64,000 bases of DNA from Nilaparvata lugens (GCF_014356525.2 NC_052518.1:6987162-7051161), one strand, 5' to 3'. Shown: positions 45,381-57,958, counted from the first letter of the stretch. The notes: generated from the sequence alone by a model not told the origin. Numbers and translations are program-made.

Positions 45381-46697
45381 TCCATCCTCTCAAAAGAGAA
45401 ACGTAAATAAAATATTATTTTGATAATACAGATTAAATTACACAAATTTTGGTCTGAATTTACAACAATAAACAATTTAATTACAGAATATCTTTTAACA
45501 ATAATTAATGTCTGATAGAAAATCTTAATTTGATAATATATTTCAATATTCTTATCCAAAAAACATGACATTTATCAAATAATTGATGAATCTCAACTCT
45601 TCTATGATTCAGAGAAACATAAATAAGATACTATTTGGAGATTCAGAAGTTTTGTTCCTAAATTAGACGTACAAACAATATTTTTCGAGTTATCACTTGG
45701 TAGGATAATTATAATGTTTTCAAATTATTGTCTTATCCAACAAACCTCGTTTCCAAGTTGATGCATCACAGATTTCCTCAGTGATGTGTAATTAAATTGA
45801 ATTTAGATAATATTCTTCGATTTGAATTAGTTTTATGCAATATGACTTCTCTCCAAGTTTAGCCGACCATCACATATTTATTTGCCATAATTGATTAGGA
45901 TATCTCATGATTTCTATTGTCATTCTAGTATCTTCCCTTGATTGCAGTATCGATTCCCTTTAAAATTTGCCTCAAAAAATAATAATGATATAAATAGAAA
46001 CTAACAGAACTAATTTTCAGCACCATATTATCGTTTTGTGTTTGGTATGCGAATTAACAAATGATCCAGCAGCTATTAGAAAAAATATTCAGTAGGTAAT
46101 CAAGATGGTTAATCATTGACTAGAATAAGAGAGCTAAAAGCAATTTAAACTACTTATTTCACTGTATTCTTGTAACTGTAGCCTTATCTTCATCCATTTT
46201 AGAGAAGAAAAAATGATAGAAATATACTGAAACATTATGGTCTTGTATGAAAGTTTAGATAGCTGATTCAAACTCGGTAAGACATGTACATTACATAATC
46301 CATAGATTCGCACTTTATATTTTTGCATTATTATTCGCTCCATAAATTCTATATACTGGATTGAATGATAATATTCCTGATTTTAAAACGTAGAAACAAT
46401 GCCAGCCCTCCTATCTGCTGCAGAGTTGTAATGGAGAAGAAAAATTGAATTGTATACCGTACACAAATAACATCATTATACGTTCTCAGTCCCACAGTTC
46501 CACAATTATAATTATTTAGGACAACGTAGGGGAATGACAGTTATTGATCTGTTCGATGAGATGATTCATTTAAAATTATCCATGCCAAAAATCTCGTTCC
46601 AAAGGGAAATTGATATTTCACTTTCCGTTGTCTCTAATATTATCCTAGTCTCTGATTCATACCTCGAATTAAAAACACAAATCAACTTCAAATACTT
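45381..46697. other. Unassigned AT-rich DNA
   Basis: Frames up to 78 codons (46534-46770) without recognisable family. Confidence 0.5.
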
Positions 46698-46885
46698 GAT
46701 ATTAAAAACTGATAGTAATCTATGTGATGATCACATAATATTTGGAGTAATTTGTCGCATATGTCACTAAACAAGATTTGAAACCAATATGTGATATTAA
46801 AAACTGATAAAAATCAAGTAGAAATCAATGTAATATGTTCATTATAATTGGAGTCATTTATCGCATATTTCGCTTAACAAGAATC
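46698..46885. repeat. Tandem duplication of about 95 bp
   Basis: GATATTAAAAACTGATA, GGAGT-ATTT-TCGCATAT and AACAAGA occur twice. Confidence 0.65.
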
Positions 46886-46889
46886 AAAA

Positions 46890-47810
46890 CTAGAAGAGAT
46901 GAATAATTTTTTAAATGATTAGACTAAATCGGTTCAATTATAAACGATTGTAAAGGAACGTAAGATAACATTGTCGATCTCAGATGATTATGTCTAATAA
47001 ATATTGTCATGGGATGATTCCTCCTAGATACAAAATAATGATTTAAGGTACTTCACTTCAGTTCCGGGTTCTAATTTGTATCACTCCCATTACAGCTCCA
47101 CATAATAATAAGCATATACTAAAATAATAAGCACATAACTACATACCAAAATAATAAGCATATACTAGATAATATAAATCTCCATGATTTGTGCATCTAT
47201 AGAGAGAGACAAAAGGGAAATGTTTTTTACCCTTAGGAATAAACATTATCCTAGCTCTGTGACTTACACATTTTCCACTTTTGTGGAAACATTTTCCCAC
47301 GAATTATACCAATATTTATTATTTTATGTTACCACTTACAACAATAACAGCGTATTATTCAACGGTCTCGTTTTAAAATGAGTTCCAACATAACTAAATA
47401 AATATAGGTTTTAAAGTTAGTTCCAACATTATCTATAGGTTTAGGTTATGACATTGCATGACCTATATATTATCACATAGTTCACGTGTAGCGACACAGA
47501 CGACAATGAGATTCGACTCCTACGTTGCTGTTATTGATGTTTATTTAATGAGGTTCCTCCTAAACCTGTCGGAGAGAAAGTAGTAGGCTTCTAGTATACT
47601 GTTCCAGAGAATAAATGTAATGGAATGACACTGTAGGAGGACGAAAAATACTTCAAATATATACATTTACAACTATAGTAAAGCGGTCCATAGGCTAATA
47701 ATATTATCATTTTCAAATCCTAATATTTTATTGTTTAATACAGTAAGTTGTCATATTATCAGGCCACACATCTGTAATAAACTCTGCATAGAAATTGTGG
47801 CCTCAGGTTA
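46890..47810. other. Unassigned DNA
   Basis: A short ATAATAAGCATATAC-type repeat at 47105-47170. No gene recognised. Confidence 0.45.
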
Positions 47811-47811
47811 T

Positions 47812-48080
47812 AAGTGGGTACTAAGACACAATAAAAAAATATCAAAAGTAACCTTAATAAAAACAATAAAAAAACGTGTAGTACCCTTTATTAAAAACTT
47901 TAAAATATTTTAACGACTAGCTCCGACCATATGTCATTTTCAAGTTAAAATGTGAAAGTAAAAAGTTAAATGTATGTGCAAATGTAATGTTTTCTACATT
48001 CAACTTGGAAATGACCTGTGGTCGAAACTAGTAATGAAATCTTTTAAAGTTTTTAATAAAGAGTACTACAAGTTTTTATA
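47812..48080. mobile_element. PLE-type palindrome, family 5, copy A
   Basis: 47872-47945 is the inverse of 47995-48078. The plus arm reads CTTGGAAATGACCTGTGGTC, GAAACTAGTAATG and AATAAAGAGTACTAC, the same order (stem II, GAAA, palindromic CTAG, UA, AATAAA) as the other PLE-type ends. Stem I complementarity is poor here. Confidence 0.55.
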
Positions 48081-48129
48081 TTGTTTTTATTAATTTGAAC
48101 AAAAGTATCCCATAAAGTGAAGTGATTTT

Positions 48130-48275
48130 ACAAAAGTAACCTTTATTTTATTGTAACAATACTAGTTCCACCTCTTTAAAAGCCATTTTCAAGTGTACAC
48201 TTCAGTTTTTACATCTGGAAATTGATCTTGAAGATTTGAAACTACTAGTGTTGCTTCAAAATAAAGGGTACTTTT
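48130..48275. mobile_element. PLE-type palindrome, family 5, copy B
   Basis: 48137-48200 is roughly the inverse of 48210-48275; both contain ACTAGT and the tail AATAAAGGGTACTTTTG. It lies about 50 bp from copy A, so two palindromes of the same family adjoin. Confidence 0.5.
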
Positions 48276-49840
48276 GATATCTTCTTATTGTGTTTCAATA
48301 ATCAGCAGCCCTAAAAGGAAGAGTGAAGTAGGTAATAAATTGTATAATAATATTGAGCGTCTATTTCTTGTGAAACATAATTATTCTATTGTACAATATA
48401 TCTTACTGAATATTATTCTGATCTCAAAAGTATCAGATCGTAGCAAACTTCGATTCATGATTAATTTTGAAATCATGTTAAATATAGTAAGGAATGTTTG
48501 AACTCGTGGCTGGAGCACAAGATTTCTTTTTCTAGCAACGCCAATTATTTAACAAAGATTTTTTTTTGTTACACTGTTGTTGATTGGTGAATAAATGATG
48601 CTGTGATTTGCTCAACAGTACAAACATTCACAGTAAATTCTAGAGCCTAATTTAGCTCATTCAATATTCTCTTCGATTTCCCAAGGTATCAATACTTTCT
48701 GAAACCCTATTCCAACACCTACATTCCACAAATAGGTTCCTCAATCAAAAATTGAATTACATGTTTCCAATTATTTTATATATCACACAGTAGAGAATAG
48801 TTTTAAAATTCTGAACAACGTATCCGCAAAGATTAATCTGAGCGTGGATACGAGTTTTGTGTTTTTTAACATTAATATGTAACCGGAAGATTACACATAC
48901 AAAGAATAGGGATACGAATGGAAATATTAAATTAACAAAAACCTGAGACACTCAACCACGACTTGAATTCAACTTTAAAGGCCACATCTACAAAAAAAAA
49001 AAAAATAGTTGATACAATTTGGGATTTTTTTTCACGGATTATGCCCCAAAAGCCCCAGGCTCACTGTGCGATGGAATAGATGTAGATAAAAGCAATGAGC
49101 CTGGCTAGGATAGAGAAGAACAGGATAGAGATGTACTTGATTCAACAAAACAACATTTCAAATAGTTATGTATCTTCTAACAAGAAACAAGTTTAATGGA
49201 AAAAGTTCAATAGCAAGTTATATGAAATGCACCTGGATATTTAGGTAGATTCCGAACTACGAGGATGTAGATATCTAGCTCATATCAGTCAGTTGGTGGA
49301 GATAGCCTTGAATAGCCACCCTTCCAATCGAAGCACTGGGGGTACGTCAAGCATTTGAATTGAGCGTAGTTACAAAATTATTTTTACCATTCGAAATACT
49401 ATTTCAAATTTAAAAGCTTACATGAGCATCTCCTATTATTCTCAGACAGGAATTTGAGACTTTTAATCATGAATATCACTAAAAGGAGATGTGCCCATCC
49501 AAATTATGTTTTGATCAGAGCTCACAAACTTCATAAAGCAGGCCACTGAAGTAAAACTGTTCATGTCACAAGTTTCTGGTAAATCTGCAATTTATCTAGT
49601 TATAGAATGATTTTTCTTCAATAAAATGCGAAGAGGCAAAAGAAATTTGCTCAAAAGCGCTTAAGTACCTGATTTGAAATAACAGATCAGGGGATAGGTC
49701 CAATTTATAGATAATTTTGAGTCCTGCATAATAAAATATACTAGATTTTTATTCCCTCCAATATAGGATACTTCTCAAACGGAAATCAAATAACATTATA
49801 ATAGAACATGAATTACACAATAATAGCTATTTATGTATTA
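48276..49840. other. Unassigned DNA
   Basis: A poly(A) run lies at about 48992-49006. Short frames only; no family recognised. Confidence 0.45.
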
Positions 49841-49845
49841 AGAGC

Positions 49846-49939
49846 GTAATGCGCGACTTTATCGCTCGCGCAAAACAGTTATCACGCGACGCGAAGCGGA
49901 GCGTGATAATTTTGCAAGAGCGATAAAGTCGCGCATTAC
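49846..49939. repeat. GC-rich perfect-type hairpin
   Basis: GTAATGCGCGACTTTATCGC on the left is the exact inverse of the right end; arms of about 40 bp have few mismatches and a loop around GACGCGAAGCGGA. It differs strongly in base composition from the surrounding DNA. Confidence 0.85.
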
Positions 49940-49958
49940 ATGCGAATTACATACAAAA

Positions 49959-50240
49959 TTTTTCTACAACTGCCTGTTAAATTACTTATATCGGCGGAGT
50001 TACAATTACCGACTTTTTAGGTTAAGATCTGACCTTTTGGCGAGCTGCTTACCATCAGCTGATTGGCGAGCGTAAAGAAACTCTTTTGCGCAAGCACGAA
50101 TGATTTGCGAGCGTAAAGAAAATTTAGTGCGCATGCGTGGATGGTTAGCGAGCGAAAAAGTAGATTCTCCTCAGAAATAAGCTGTTTTACGAGGAGAATT
50201 GAGTATGCAAATTCTTTTTTTACGCGCAGTTGTAGAAAAA
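49959..50240. repeat. Inverted repeat with GCGAGCG-type internal repeats
   Basis: TTTTTCTACAACTGC and its inverse bound the segment. Inside, GCGAGCGTAAAGAAA occurs twice and GCGAGCGAAAAAG once. Together with the hairpin just before it, this may be one element. Confidence 0.55.
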
Positions 50241-50442
50241 TAAATTGTTACCGTAAAGAGGCAATCACATAAGTCAGTTTACTTGAATTTAAGTTTTAAT
50301 AGCTTCAACATTATATTATTATGAATGAAAAAATCTAATTAATCTTAGATTTCTTCTTACTTTTCACACTTCCCTTGCATCACACTTCTTCCTATCCAGT
50401 TGTTTTTATATATATTTCTGCATTGACTGATAACAATGCTTA

Positions 50443-51075
50443 TAACTCAAGAATGTGAGTGAATTTCGCCAATGTGATGACATAATTATTATTTTATTTC
50501 AATTTATTAAAAACACACAAAACAAGACAAAACAAAATTACAAAGATTTACGAAACAAATAAACACAATAAAATGTTACAATATAAAAAACCATGGGCTA
50601 GGTTTGGGTGTGTTGGAGAAGAGAAAAAAAGAGAGGAAGATACCTAGCCAACTATGGTTTCCCATGTAATAGCAGGCAAAGAGAGAAGAGAAGTAATGAG
50701 GAAAAAAGGAAGGGAGAAATGGGGGGAAGGAAGAAAACAGAGGAATAGGTACTTAAAATAAAGGTAAGCGAGTCCACTGAAAAATGAAAAAACTAATGAA
50801 AAAAAAAAAATGCTGGAGCAGAAATCTCGAGAAATAGAGAAATCTCTCTATAATATAATGATATTGTCCTCTCGTCAAGTACTAGCATTCCTGAGAGTTC
50901 GAGCGATTTTGATTTTTTAATATTTTTGCAAAAATCTATTATGGATTTCATGAATAATGCATATCTCACAGATTTGCATGATATTCGGGCTATGGATAGA
51001 GGTTGACCTAACAAGTGTTGTGCTTTACTATGAGACGTTTCGATACAATACAGGGTGAGTTATTCACTGAAACAT
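50443..51075 (-). repeat. Solo inverted copy of the 438-bp unit
   Basis: Minus strand carries ATGTCATCACATTGGCGAAA, GGTCAACCTCTATCCATAGC and AGGAATGCTAGTACTTGAC, as in the array at 8437-11450. It is split by the LINE at 50489-50790. Confidence 0.75.
50489..50790 (-). mobile_element. LINE 3' end nested in the solo unit
   Basis: Minus strand ends TTTTTAATAAATTGAAATAA next to the unit. The 3' UTR has AAACCTAGCCCATGG. No coding remains. Confidence 0.45.
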
Positions 51076-51482
51076 AAAATCTTACCTCCACTTTCAGATC
51101 AGAAAAGTCACTCATCTTTAAACCGTTCATGTCTCATTTTTACATTTTTGGGTGAATCGTACCTTCAAGATACAAGTTGCATCTAAAAGTCAAAAATATT
51201 CAACATTTTGATTTAACTGAAGAAGGGTCCACATTGGTATAGTGAATTGAAGTTTCTTTTCTTTTAAACTTGAACTCCCAGTTTGAAGAATACATTGATT
51301 TCATACAAAACTTGAATTCAAGTAAACTTGACTAATGTGAACGCCCCCTGATAGATCGATAAAGAGCTTATATCATCATTTTAGAGTTGGAACAGAAATT
51401 TGAACCAATAATATAACAGGCCATGCTTACGGAACGTGAATGTCTGATTTCAATATCGGATGAGAATTGAGGATGAGTTATT

Positions 51483-51577
51483 TATTATTATTAACCGAAA
51501 ATCCAAATTAAACTCTGTAATTCACCCCGAAGACTTCTGCTACTGCAAATATTGACAACAGGGTAAACAGCTAGATG
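51483..51577. mobile_element. Truncated copy of the (TTA)-ended MITE family
   Basis: Matches the left arm of 39571-39838 from the TTATTATTATTAACCG end through GGGTAAACAGCTAGATGGAA, then breaks off. Confidence 0.75.
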
Positions 51578-52526
51578 GAAAGAGATGGAATGAGTTATTG
51601 TTACAGAGGGGTGAGGCAATAATTTATTGAAAAGGGAGAAAAATTCTGAACAAGAGAAATATTGATAGTTCAGAAATGAGAGAAGTCTGCATTCGATCTG
51701 CATCACTAACTCATTTGGATGAAATATTTACAGTGCTATATTTGAAGTACTGGCTGGGACAGCAGAGAATGTGATTGACAGGCATTGTTTATAGCGTTAT
51801 TTCGATATTTGGCGAAGTGATTGTCGGAGCTTTCCCCCTCCCTTCTCCTCTAGACCTCGTGCACTGACTGCCCACATAATTGCTTCTGGGAAATCAAAGT
51901 ACCTAACCTAACCTCCTCGGATTACATAGTCGGGGCTAGCTCTCACTCCCCGATGAATTCTCCACCACTGGAATCACTCTTCATCGATATTGTCTTTCCT
52001 ATGTGTGTTCTCCTTTTCTATGTGAGCTTAGAAGTGTTTTCTCACTCTCTCAAAATTCACCTCACACTTTCTTTAGCCATCTAACAAAATTTACAATCAA
52101 ATATCTATTGATCTATCAATCTCACTCTCTGTAGATGGATATGGAAATGGTTCATCCATATCACATCAATTTACAAGAAATTGAAACATGTGAACTATAA
52201 TACTTGTTTTGTGATAATCAGCCAGAAATTATAATTAAAAAGCAAAGATATAATTCACTCATCAAATGAGCAGACAATGGCAACATGAACAGACATAATA
52301 GATAAAATCATAGTCAATGTTGTCAAATTTGTTTTCCAACCATGGAGAAATACCACACGTCATCAACAATACAATTCTGATGAGCAGACATGACAAAAAC
52401 TTTCCTTATTCACTTCATAGGAATCCATAAACCATATTCAGAGGACTTGATTGTTTCAAAATCATACTGTTTCAAATTTGAAATTCGAATTTATTTGAAA
52501 AGAGTTTACAGGTACGGGATAGTGAA
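51578..52526. other. Unassigned DNA
   Basis: Nothing recognised. CCTAACCTAACCTCC at about 51900 is only two telomere-like units. Confidence 0.45.
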
Positions 52527-52690
52527 CTCACGAATGACGCATCATCACGTCTGAACTACTTGACCGATTAACTTGAAATTTTGCATATTGATTCTTCATT
52601 CACTGAGGATGGTTATAGGTCTATTTTCAATTCATGAAGAAATCATGCCAAGTTTTCAGTTTGTCAAATTTTCATTTGACTTGCTTCTAG
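52527..52690. repeat. Dispersed repeat carrying an intact TTAA target
   Basis: Shares GATTAACTTGAAATTTTG, CCGAGGATGGTTATAGG-type and AAGTTTTCAGTTTGTCAA with 53165-53880, where a foldback element is inserted at the TTAA. Confidence 0.75.
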
Positions 52691-53164
52691 TTTGTTATAT
52701 TTTGCTAACTTTGCTTGAGAGTGGTCATAGATAAAATAGTGTATTCAACGGATCTATTCTCTATCTTCTCATTCTTCTTTTATCTATGTATTCTCTTCCT
52801 CCATAACTACACTATATACGGAAATGGTAAAAAGTATGGAAACAGTGAATAGTTCAATAAAATGGAAATTCGACGATAGGCATGATTGGGATCCTATTCG
52901 GATAAAAATAACTTCTTTTCTGGCACATCAAAATTATGTTCCACCACCTTGGAACCGCCATTTTGAATTCAACTCCATTCTCTTTTTGGATTGGAAAGTG
53001 GTCTTATGATAAATGATTTCGATACAGAATTTCAAGAGATAATGAATGGTGAGAACCGCATATCGATATCTCAAACCGTTCAAACGATATTCACATTCAA
53101 AGATAGTAATAAATCATCTATCTATCCATGATAAAGAAGAGAACCGGCTTAAAACTGTTGGGAT
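52691..53164. other. Unassigned DNA
   Basis: A 61-codon frame at 52824-53009 is unrecognised. Confidence 0.45.
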
Positions 53165-53212
53165 AGGAAATTCATGAATGTTATATTATCACATCTAAAC
53201 TACTCTGATTAA

Positions 53213-53768
53213 GGCTGTTAGGTACACTTTTTTTATTCAAATTGGATAATCTTTTTCAATATAATTGTTAAGAGCATTATAAGAGTGAGAAAAAGTGGCA
53301 ACTGAAATTTTCAAGTGGTTCAATAAGCGAGTTATGGGTTGTTGAAGTGCTAATTTTCCACATTCCGTTTTCTTTCCAGATCATAAACGGTTTCGACTAT
53401 ATTAACAAAACTTCTCTTGAAGATACAAAAAATGTATCTTTCCAAATTAAAACATCTTATTCCCCATATCGTTCATAAATAAAAAAGTAACATTCTTTGT
53501 AAATTCGATAACTTGTTTATTTTGGCATAAACGCGAAAAAACGCACATTAGAGCAAAGACAATGATGTACTGAATGTATTAGAAAAATTCCAATGGAAAA
53601 TTCGAAACCGTTTATGATCTGGAAAGAAAACGGAGTTAGCACTTTCAACAACCAATAACTCGCTTATTATACCACTTAAAATTTCAGTTGCCACTTATTC
53701 ACACTCTTATCTAACAATTATATTAAAAAGATTATCCAATTTGAATAAAAAAAGTGTAATGAACAACC
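53213..53768. mobile_element. 556-bp TTAA foldback element, complete
   Basis: Ends GGCTGTTAGGTACACTTTTT and the inverse of AAAAAGTGTAATGAACAACC, with TTAA on both sides (53209-53212 and 53769-53772). Arms of about 200 bp pair closely. Its host repeat has an uninterrupted relative at 52527-52690 with one TTAA, proving the duplication. Kolobok-like by TTAA and GG ends, by inference. A partial copy opens the window. Confidence 0.9.
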
Positions 53769-53880
53769 TTAACTTGAAATTTTGTTTAAAGATTCTGAAT
53801 TCACCGAGGATGGTTATAGGCCTATTTCAAATTCTCCAAGATTCTAGTTGGTCAAGTTTTCAGTTTGTCAATTTTTAAGT

Positions 53881-54129
53881 ATTCCCTTGTGGAGTACGGG
53901 TTACCTGCTATTCAACAATAAAAAGATTATAAATGTTGTCTTATACCATTTTTGTAATAGCAGGAACCAGGCGCAATGTATGCAACCCGCACAACACACA
54001 AGAAATGGTGAGGTTCACGTTATTAAGGCAGTGAAGAAAGATAGGAGAACAGACAACAGCATTGCCAATATGCCTTGCCACTACCTTAAGCCACTAGCCA
54101 CTACTAGCTCGCTACTTTGCCACTAACTG
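53881..54129. other. Unassigned DNA
   Basis: Nothing recognised. Confidence 0.5.
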
Positions 54130-54132
54130 TAA

Positions 54133-54965
54133 AGCCGGGTTTAGACGCTCAAGCCATTTGTGCAAACTGGCTTGCGCAAGCCGGTTTGCGCAGTTGAATT
54201 TCTGCGTGTGAACGGTGGCTTGAGGCTTGCGCAAGCCAAAAAATCTGGCTTGAGCAAATTCTGTTCTGACAGAAAATCGGCTTGCGGTTGGAGTATTGGA
54301 ATGAGCGTTTAAACACTGCTCAAGCCATTTGCGCAAGCTGGTAGGCCAAAAGTACGTTTTCGCGCATGCGCACGTGAATCCTAACCACAACTGAACCTCC
54401 AGTTTGTCTGTCTCGTGATTTTTATTTATTATTACCTATTCAAGTTTTCATGCTAAATCTATGTTTAGTTCTCAAGTGTTTCATAATTAATAGTGTCTAT
54501 AATATTAGTATACAGTATCATAATAATTAATAAATATGGCAAATTAAAAAGATTTCCTGAGTGATTAATAGAAGTTTATAAATCTTTACCTTGTCTATGG
54601 CAAATTTAGTCCAAAGAATCAGTGATCGCTAGGCTAAATCTCATGCTTATGATGCCTAATAGAAAAAATGCGATCAGTTGACCAAGAAGCTGACAGGGAG
54701 ACTGTGGATTGATATATGGATACTATAAGTGATGGGATAACAATCTGATATAGATCAAAACTAATTTGGATAGCTACTGCTTCCATAGATAACTGCTACT
54801 GATAGCAGTTTAGCTGGTTTTTAGGTTAGTATCAGTGAAATTCACAAGCCAAATTGCACAAACTGAACTGAGCATGTGAGCAGAAGAATTTTATTTCGCT
54901 CGTTTGCGCAAATTTGACTTGCGCAAGCCAGTTTGCGCAAATGGCTTGAGCGTGTAAACCCAGCT
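54133..54965. mobile_element. 833-bp PIF/Harbinger-like non-autonomous element
   Basis: Inverted ends AGCCGGGTTTAGACGCTCAA and its relative at the right end, about 48 bp. TAA lies on both sides (54130-54132 and 54966-54968), as expected of the 3-bp TWA duplication. The left 220 bp contain about ten GCTTGCGCAAGC-like words centred on TGCGCA. No transposase frame. Confidence 0.75.
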
Positions 54966-54967
54966 TA

Positions 54968-55195
54968 AGGGATAGCTGATACTGGTATTAATTTGATGAA
55001 ATATTAACTGTTCATTCTTGTTTGGAATAATCAATTATATTTTATTCGTTTAGAAAATATATAATTCAAGGATTAAATAATATTTTTTCATAATTCAGAT
55101 TGCATATTTTTTAATTAATTATATTTCTACATTGTTGAAAAATGATGTGGCAGCGTAGGTGAGCTGGAAAAGGATAGCGCTATCTGCTTTATTGA
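54968..55195 (+). repeat. Dispersed repeat, partner of 35045-35262
   Basis: See the inverse partner; it starts right where the preceding MITE ends. Confidence 0.65.
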
Positions 55196-55649
55196 ATGAT
55201 AAACTAGTATAGCAACACCCATGTTAATCAAATACTGCCATGATAATGTGAACCTCAGTTTACTACTCCCCCACTGTATACCGATTATTTGGTACCAAAA
55301 TGCGTCTGTGATGAATTTCTAACCTCTGAGTGAATTATTGTTTGACAGTAAGGTTTGCAGCAATTATTATTCAGTAATAGCCTTACACCGGATTTGAAGG
55401 TACGTAAAAGATTCCGTTCATTTCATGTCGCAACATGAGAAGATATTATAACAGATGTGTTCCAAGTTCTAAACCAATATTTGCATCGCCATGATGATGC
55501 GTTAAATTAATGTGTATTGTGGAGAATGTTTGTCCTTTTTTCCCAAATTTAATAATATTGTAGGAATTTCACAGTTTTAATAGACTTACTTCAAAATGAT
55601 TCTCCTATCTCAGGTTCTAAAAAAATATTCAACACGAACACTTTCATAA

Positions 55650-55973
55650 TTTTGAATACAGTATTTCCGGAATAGTATTGAACACTAGTATTGAATACAG
55701 GACTTCTATTTCGGGAACATTTCACATGTTTATTGAACTTCATATTCCGTTAATATGATCATTACATGATTTGATCGTCTTATCTCTCCTTTTTCTAATC
55801 AGAACTATGAATTTTGAATACAGTATTTCCGGAACAGTATTGAACTCCAGTATCGAATACAGGACTTATATTTCGGGAACATTTCACATGTTTATTGTAC
55901 TTCATATCCCGTTAATATGATCATGACATGATTTGATCGTCTCATCTCTCCTCTTTCTAATCAGAACTATGAA
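55650..55973. repeat. Tandem duplication, 2 x 162 bp
   Basis: TTTTGAATACAGTATTTCCG begins at 55650 and 55812. The copies are about 95 percent alike by eye and so seem recent. Confidence 0.9.
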
Positions 55974-56399
55974 GCATCACAATATCATCAAACCGTTAAA
56001 GAGAATCTACCCTTATTGAAATACGAACTCTTGATTTTATAAAGGTCAGCTAGGATATTTGAGACTAGTAAGGTGTTGTACCCTAAGGCTAAAAGCTGTA
56101 TTGGAAGCTAAAAGCTCATGTGGGCATCATCTGTAATAAAATATCCTGTCTCTTGAATGTATTTAAAAGCTCTTAATTGAGTAGGGAAGTAATTTTATGG
56201 AAAGTTACACATTATTAGAGGATTACATTGCATTCAAGATTATAGCTTATAATTTCTAACAATACAGCTAATACTATTCTACGGATGTATAAACCCCAGG
56301 ATCGATTCAGAAGAATCAACAATTTTTTACCTCAATTTCGATCACGAATATGCATTTTTTCAATAAATTTTTGTTGAGACTCACTTGATTTGAATGATA

Positions 56400-57091
56400 A
56401 GTGAAAAATCTGGTGTGGCGCACTCACACAACTTTCCTTGCCGTTATGAAAATTGATCACCTGACGCTAGTGTTGTCGCGCATCTCAAGTCTACTATTCA
56501 AAGATATGAGACAGCTGATGATAGATCATTAACGCTGGAAACACTCGAGGTCTGCTATCTCGTCGTAGTGAATGATTTAATAGAACCAACAGTTGCCAAC
56601 AGTTTCCAATTTAATAATCACATTTTCTCGATTTTCAAGCTTATTTTCAATTTTAGGTGGAAATGTTACTGAACATTAATTGCAGAGATTTTCATGCTCA
56701 ATCTTTTCCACTTGATTTTTTTTGTTTAAATTGTATATGAAAGGCTGATAATTGAGAATCTAAAATCAAACTTTGCATAGATGGGGCGGAGCTCCTGAAA
56801 TTTTTACAGATATGGGACTTGTTGCAGTTGATAGAGCTTATCAATGACTATTTCAGGTATGAATTTGATTAAAATCGTTGGAGCCGTTTTCGAGAAAATC
56901 GCGAAAAACCCTGTTTTTGACAACATTTTCGAAATTTTAGCCGCCATCTTGGATTGCATTTGATCGAAATTGTTCGTGTCGGATCCTTATAGCGTAAGGA
57001 ACTTACGTTCCTGATTTCAAGTTATTCCGTTAACTGGGAGATGAGATATTGTGTACACAGACGCACATACACTCACACACACACACACACA

Positions 57092-57133
<42 letters not shown>

Positions 57134-57316
57134 CACACAACACACACACACCACACACAACACACACACACACCACACAGAACCAATACCCAAAACCACT
57201 TTTTCGGACTCAGGGGACCTTGAAACGTATAGAAATTAATAAAGTTCGGTACCTTAATTTTTTTCGGAAAGCAATACTTTCCTTACCTATGGTAATAGGA
57301 CAAGGAAAGTGAAAAA
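56400..57316. repeat. Dispersed repeat of about 1 kb, copy 1
   Basis: Matches 60959-61966 from AGTGAAAAATCTGGTGTGG to GGTAATAGG-CAAG-AAAGT. Contains (CA)n at 57071-57180, which is why THTH/VCVC-type frames appear. Ends share ACTTTCCTTG-type sequence in inverse order (left CAACTTTCCTTGCC), and AGTGAAAAATCT occurs at both termini. Unclassified; no protein remnant. Confidence 0.85.
57071..57180. repeat. (CA)n microsatellite within the 1-kb repeat
   Basis: Interrupted CA tract. All open frames over it are composition artefacts. Confidence 0.95.
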
Positions 57317-57344
57317 TCTAACTTGATTTATCTGATAGATATAG

Positions 57345-57450
57345 AAAACATTCATTCATTCATCCATTTATTGTATAAAACACTATAATCATAATACAAT
57401 TATGATATTTGAGGAAAAACTAGGCTGAGCCTGTACTATTTCTCTCCAAA
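57345..57450 (-). mobile_element. LINE 3' UTR and tail, minus strand
   Basis: Minus strand reads AGGCTCAGCCTAGTTTTTCC and ends CAATAAATGGATGAATGAAT. It adjoins the end of the 1-kb repeat. Confidence 0.45.
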
Positions 57451-57683
57451 GATTTTGATAAAATGTTAATGTTGTCCAAAAGTTAAGGTTATGTAATCAA
57501 ACACTGATTTTCACTGCGTCGTCACTTGATTTTCGTTCCAAGAATAATTATTTAAAAATTTTTAATTTTGAAGGTTGATGTTATACTCTAAATGAAATCA
57601 CAAAAAAATAAATTTAAAACTTTAGAAATATCGCACTTATATGAAAAATTTGAATACTAAATCAAAAACCTACTCACTATTAG

Positions 57684-57958
57684 CATAGAGAAACAATAGC
57701 GTAAGTAGATATCCCATGGTATAGGGCGTTTATGTCGCAAGTTTTACTGTTATCCCAAGCTGATAGTTCACATAGTTCTTTCCTATGCAGCTGTGTGACG
57801 CTGGTAGTCTCTCAAATTGTGCCGTTCATACACTATCACCCCAACAAAACAGTAAAAATTGACAATAATTGACAGTAATCGGCTTGAGATAACAGTAAAA
57901 GTTGCGACATAAATTCCCTATACCATGGGATATCTACTTACGCTATTGTTTCTCTATG
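57684..57958. mobile_element. 275-bp MITE, second copy
   Basis: Same length and ends as 2349-2623. The flanking heptamers CTATTAG and CTATTCG agree at 6 of 7, a slightly decayed duplication. Confidence 0.85.

Noticed and set aside
51895..51915. Insect telomere repeat (TTAGG)n
   Set aside because: Only two units are present, which chance explains.
57017..57312. Open frames rich in THTH or VCVC residues
   Set aside because: They translate a (CA)n microsatellite in several frames on both strands; the same happens at 61546-61994.
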